In this document: piece after piece, positions 61,792 to 64,000 of the stretch
Numbering within the stretch: position 1 is the stretch's first letter
Layout: every line of letters starts with the position of its first letter
Assembly (NCBI RefSeq): GCF_009830285.1
Contig: NZ_WUQX01000001.1
Coordinates: 3,968,501-4,032,500, forward strand
Length of the DNA stretch: 64,000 nucleotides
Direction: 5' to 3'
Source of the DNA: Sporofaciens musculi
GTDB lineage: Bacteria > Bacillota > Clostridia > Lachnospirales > Lachnospiraceae
Notes under the pieces: generated by a model
Seen by the model: only the letters and a program-made list of their open reading frames with translations
Told to the model about the DNA's origin: nothing
The model's database searches: none
Program-made: the position numbers and the translations under genes

Positions 61792-62529
61792 CTATATCCT
61801 CTTAAATTCCGGGTTACTCAAAAAACGTTCCAAATCTTCCGGTATGCCTAATCCGTACATCCCTTTATCTTCCCTTCCAACATTGAAGAAAGAAACTTTT
61901 CCTCCACTCTTAATATAGCGGTTATATACCGGCGCAACATAAAATTCACCATTCACTCTCTCCCCGGCATCTATCATTTCATGAGCGAACTTTACATAAT
62001 CACATCCTCTAGTAAAATTATAAATACCGACTGTGGCCTCATTGGATATCACTTCTTTTTCTCTGACTTCTTTTACTAAGTTCTGTTCGTCATAATTTAT
62101 ATAAGACCATTTGGGATCGTCTGCCTTCATAGTCATGATGAATCCATCATAGTTCTTCCCCGAATTCAGATATTCGTTAATATCTATATCTACATATTGA
62201 TCTGAATTCGCAATCATCAAATTATCTTCATTGTCAATGTATTCTTCTGCCAAAAGAACCGTACATGCTGCTCCTTCTGTTACCTCTTTAACTGGGATAA
62301 TAAGACACCCCGGAGAAATCTGTTGCAGATAACTTTCCAATTCAAACTGTTCTAAATGTTCCTGCAGACATAAATATATGAACCGATGCTCGCATTCGGG
62401 CATAATGTTTTTTGTTACAACCTCAATCATATATTTCCCATGAACATCAATCAGTGGTTTCGGCATCTTATATCCGGCTTTTACAAATCGACTTCCTCTC
62501 CCTGCCATTGGCACTACAATATTTATCAT
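61792..62529 (-). CDS. Sugar nucleotidyltransferase-like protein
   Basis: A 245-residue protein with the nucleotidyltransferase start NIVVPMAGRGSRFVKAGY and KPLIDVHGKYMIE, and metal-binding residues in MIANSDQYVDIDI. The product class is NDP-sugar synthesis. The start overlaps the upstream cupin stop by one base (TAATG). It resembles the partial gene at 63488-64000. Confidence 0.85.
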   Translation of the reverse strand: MINIVVPMAGRGSRFVKAGYKMPKPLIDVHGKYMIEVVTKNIMPECEHRFIYLCLQEHLEQFELESYLQQISPGCLIIPVKEVTEGAACTVLLAEEYIDNEDNLMIANSDQYVDIDINEYLNSGKNYDGFIMTMKADDPKWSYINYDEQNLVKEVREKEVISNEATVGIYNFTRGCDYVKFAHEMIDAGERVNGEFYVAPVYNRYIKSGGKVSFFNVGREDKGMYGLGIPEDLERFLSNPEFKRI

Positions 62530-62864
62530 TATTCATCTTCCTTTTCTGCAAAATATTTATCATTATTCATCCCCGGAATTTTAACAACAGTATTTACAGT
62601 GTCTTCTAATGCTGTAAAATCAGTAATATCTCCAGGCTCTGCAATTACGATATCCCCTGCCTGCCATTCTGTTCCAAACATCTTTGCCCGTCCGGACATA
62701 ATGACAGTAATTTCCGTGGCAATCTTGTGATAATGTGCTTCTTCATAATCACCTGTACTGTATTTTTTTACTGCTACTTCAACGTCATTTGTTTTAAAGA
62801 GAGACGGTTCAAAATTACCTACGAACCATCCTTTTTTCATATTTTCGATTCTTTCACATCTCAT
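62529..62864 (-). CDS. Small cupin-domain protein
   Basis: A 111-residue single-domain cupin (KKGWFVGNFEPSLFKTNDVE, HKIATEITVIMSG, PGDITDFTALED) nearly identical in layout to the cupin half of the fusion protein at 53406-54671. ATG 62864 is chosen because its eight residues before the cupin match the paralog start in register; upstream ATG 62885 overlaps the phosphodiesterase gene. It may bind or isomerise a sugar; function unknown. Confidence 0.75.
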   Translation of the reverse strand: MRCERIENMKKGWFVGNFEPSLFKTNDVEVAVKKYSTGDYEEAHYHKIATEITVIMSGRAKMFGTEWQAGDIVIAEPGDITDFTALEDTVNTVVKIPGMNNDKYFAEKEDE

Positions 62865-62871
62865 ATTCTTA

Positions 62872-63507
62872 TTATTCCTTTTCAAAAAAATATTTGGCTT
62901 CTTCTGGATAATCTGTGCAGAGATAAAAAGCTTCTTCCGTGTTCATGTGCTCCTGTTTAATCCTGTCCCACATTTTTTGCCTGGACTTTCCATGCAATTC
63001 CGGTGATACAGCCGCAACGCACTTTCCGGCATTCAACCCCTCCTTAGCCGAATCAAATAATTTCCAGTCATCGTCATAAAAAGTGTCCATCCATATTCCT
63101 GAAGCATCCTGATATAATACACATTCCTTTTCAATGTCGCTGCTTCTCGTAAAAAACTGAAAATTTTTTTGTTTATAAATCACCATTTCTGGAACAGACA
63201 TATCAAACACAAAGTAATTGGTAACTTTATACTTTTCTAGTTGTTCTCTAAGAATATCCTGAATACCATCAGACTTAATATTTAATGCCAATGGAACATT
63301 ATTGCCATATTGCCGATATAATTCAAATAATTCCTCACTAAGCACACTATTACAATCTGCAACATTATGCGATATTACCAGTTGACCACAATAATCTCGT
63401 AAATCTGTTTCTACTCCATATCCGTTTAAAAATGCTTTCTGAAACGAAATCATACTGTTTTTTTCTTTATTATTCTGCCACCATCCCCTATGTGCAATAA
63501 TTCTCAT
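62872..63507 (-). CDS. Glycerophosphodiester phosphodiesterase-like protein
   Basis: A 211-residue protein with the GDPD signature IIAHRGWWQNNKENSM-like start (HRG), VETDLRDYCGQLVISHN and PLALNIKSDG, which correspond to the metal and catalytic residues. It could release glycerol phosphate or trim a glycan phosphate decoration. It overlaps the nucleotidyltransferase gene end. Short for the family (about 240-300 residues), so it may be divergent. Confidence 0.75.
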   Translation of the reverse strand: MRIIAHRGWWQNNKEKNSMISFQKAFLNGYGVETDLRDYCGQLVISHNVADCNSVLSEELFELYRQYGNNVPLALNIKSDGIQDILREQLEKYKVTNYFVFDMSVPEMVIYKQKNFQFFTRSSDIEKECVLYQDASGIWMDTFYDDDWKLFDSAKEGLNAGKCVAAVSPELHGKSRQKMWDRIKQEHMNTEEAFYLCTDYPEEAKYFFEKE

Positions 63508-64000
63508 TTCTTCGCATCTCCTGTTCGTATTTTTTGATTTGCTTTAGCTCATAAAAAGTATGGTATTGCTCTTTTTCTACCGTATAGCTGACTACTTTTT
63601 TACCTTGCAGGATTATCTCATTTATAGCTGTAGATATAAAATATCTGCCATCATATTGCTGTCCTTTTAATATCGTTTTCTTAGCAGTCTCGACAAAATC
63701 TTTTCCTTTTTTAAAGTAATAAACTCCTGCTATTGCCTTTTTTGAGATAGGCCTCTTTTCAGCGGTTTCTATTACAAGATCATTTTCTACGCGCACAAAT
63801 GACCAACGTGGGTGAATACACTCAAAACAAACTACACCACAATCCGCATCTTTTTGACGAAAATCCTGTATAATCTCAAACAAATCACAGTCAAATTTTT
63901 GGTCATTGTTTGATATTAACAGCTCGTCATCATTATTTATAAGCTCTATTCCCATCAAACAAGTACATAATGCTCCTCCTGTTTCATTCTGTAGTGTAAT
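63488..64000 (-). CDS. Sugar nucleotidyltransferase-like protein, partial (runs off window end)
   Basis: 171 residues are visible and the frame continues beyond 64000 with ITLQNETGGALCTCLM. It matches the gene at 61792-62529 in the motif GGALCTCLMGIELI / LLISNNDQKFDCDL and in the later IHPRWSFVRV. The N-terminal signature is outside the window. Probably a paralog making a nucleotide sugar. Confidence 0.82.
   Translation of the reverse strand: MTLQNETGGALCTCLMGIELINNDDELLISNNDQKFDCDLFEIIQDFRQKDADCGVVCFECIHPRWSFVRVENDLVIETAEKRPISKKAIAGVYYFKKGKDFVETAKKTILKGQQYDGRYFISTAINEIILQGKKVVSYTVEKEQYHTFYELKQIKKYEQEMRRNENYCT

Noticed and set aside
1-64000. CRISPR array, prophage or replication origin
   Set aside because: No regularly spaced repeats, phage structural genes or DnaA-box clusters were seen.

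Overview
The window looks like chromosomal DNA of a gut-type Clostridia, most likely a Lachnospiraceae member. The clues are Gram-positive style ribosome binding sites (GGAGG), oxygen-sensitive glycyl-radical and radical-SAM enzymes, the MurT/GatD pair, a lipoprotein sugar-binding protein, and protein sequences that read like Lachnospiraceae families. All calls come from reading the sequence; no database search was run.

Layout. (1) 1-6.6 kb: a MNT/HEPN toxin-antitoxin-like pair cut by the window edge, a GNAT acetyltransferase, a GH20 hexosaminidase with an AraC regulator, the cell-wall amidation pair gatD/murT, and tRNA-Ser(CGA). (2) 6.6-16.2 kb: an unusual leftward operon (lipoprotein solute-binding protein, two sugar-type permeases, a membrane-fusion protein, a MacB-like membrane protein, no ATPase) divergent from a two-component system and an XRE regulator. 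(3) 16.2-24.9 kb: a trans-4-hydroxyproline and proline module. HypE activates HypD, HypD dehydrates hydroxyproline to pyrroline-5-carboxylate, and ProC reduces this to proline. An ornithine cyclodeaminase-like protein and GntR and TetR regulators sit nearby, and strong promoters overlapped or followed by palindromic operators are readable. (4) 25.0-25.5 kb: transposase remnants. (5) 25.5-33.1 kb: a complete leftward RiPP cluster of the NHLM type: short HlyD-like protein, C39-peptidase ABC exporter, second ABC exporter, Nif11-type precursor with a five-cysteine, zinc-ribbon-like core, SPASM radical-SAM maturase, a 62-residue peptide and an ECF sigma factor. This is the best candidate for an undescribed system. 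(6) 33.2-44.4 kb: mostly housekeeping genes (DUF1848, HD hydrolase, xth, truA, nrdR), a large RND pump with a 33-bp palindromic operator on its promoter, and a second two-component system.

(7) 44.4-64 kb: a short terminal-inverted-repeat element and a truncated cupin gene, then an AT-rich leftward surface-polysaccharide locus that runs off the right edge. It encodes CDP-sugar and other nucleotide-sugar enzymes, glycosyltransferases, a WavE-like protein, an FkbM methyltransferase, cupins and two paralogous radical-SAM proteins. A Rossmann-like module of about 90-100 residues recurs about nine times here, attached to different catalytic domains. Four genes of this locus are broken by five one-base changes, every one explainable as a homopolymer length error; restoring them gives full-length proteins. 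This is either sequencing error or real slippage.

The region-5 genes form one production line: transcription from a sigma-A-like promoter, precursor synthesis, radical modification, leader cleavage by the C39 domain, export. Region 7 works as one assembly line for a decorated surface glycan.
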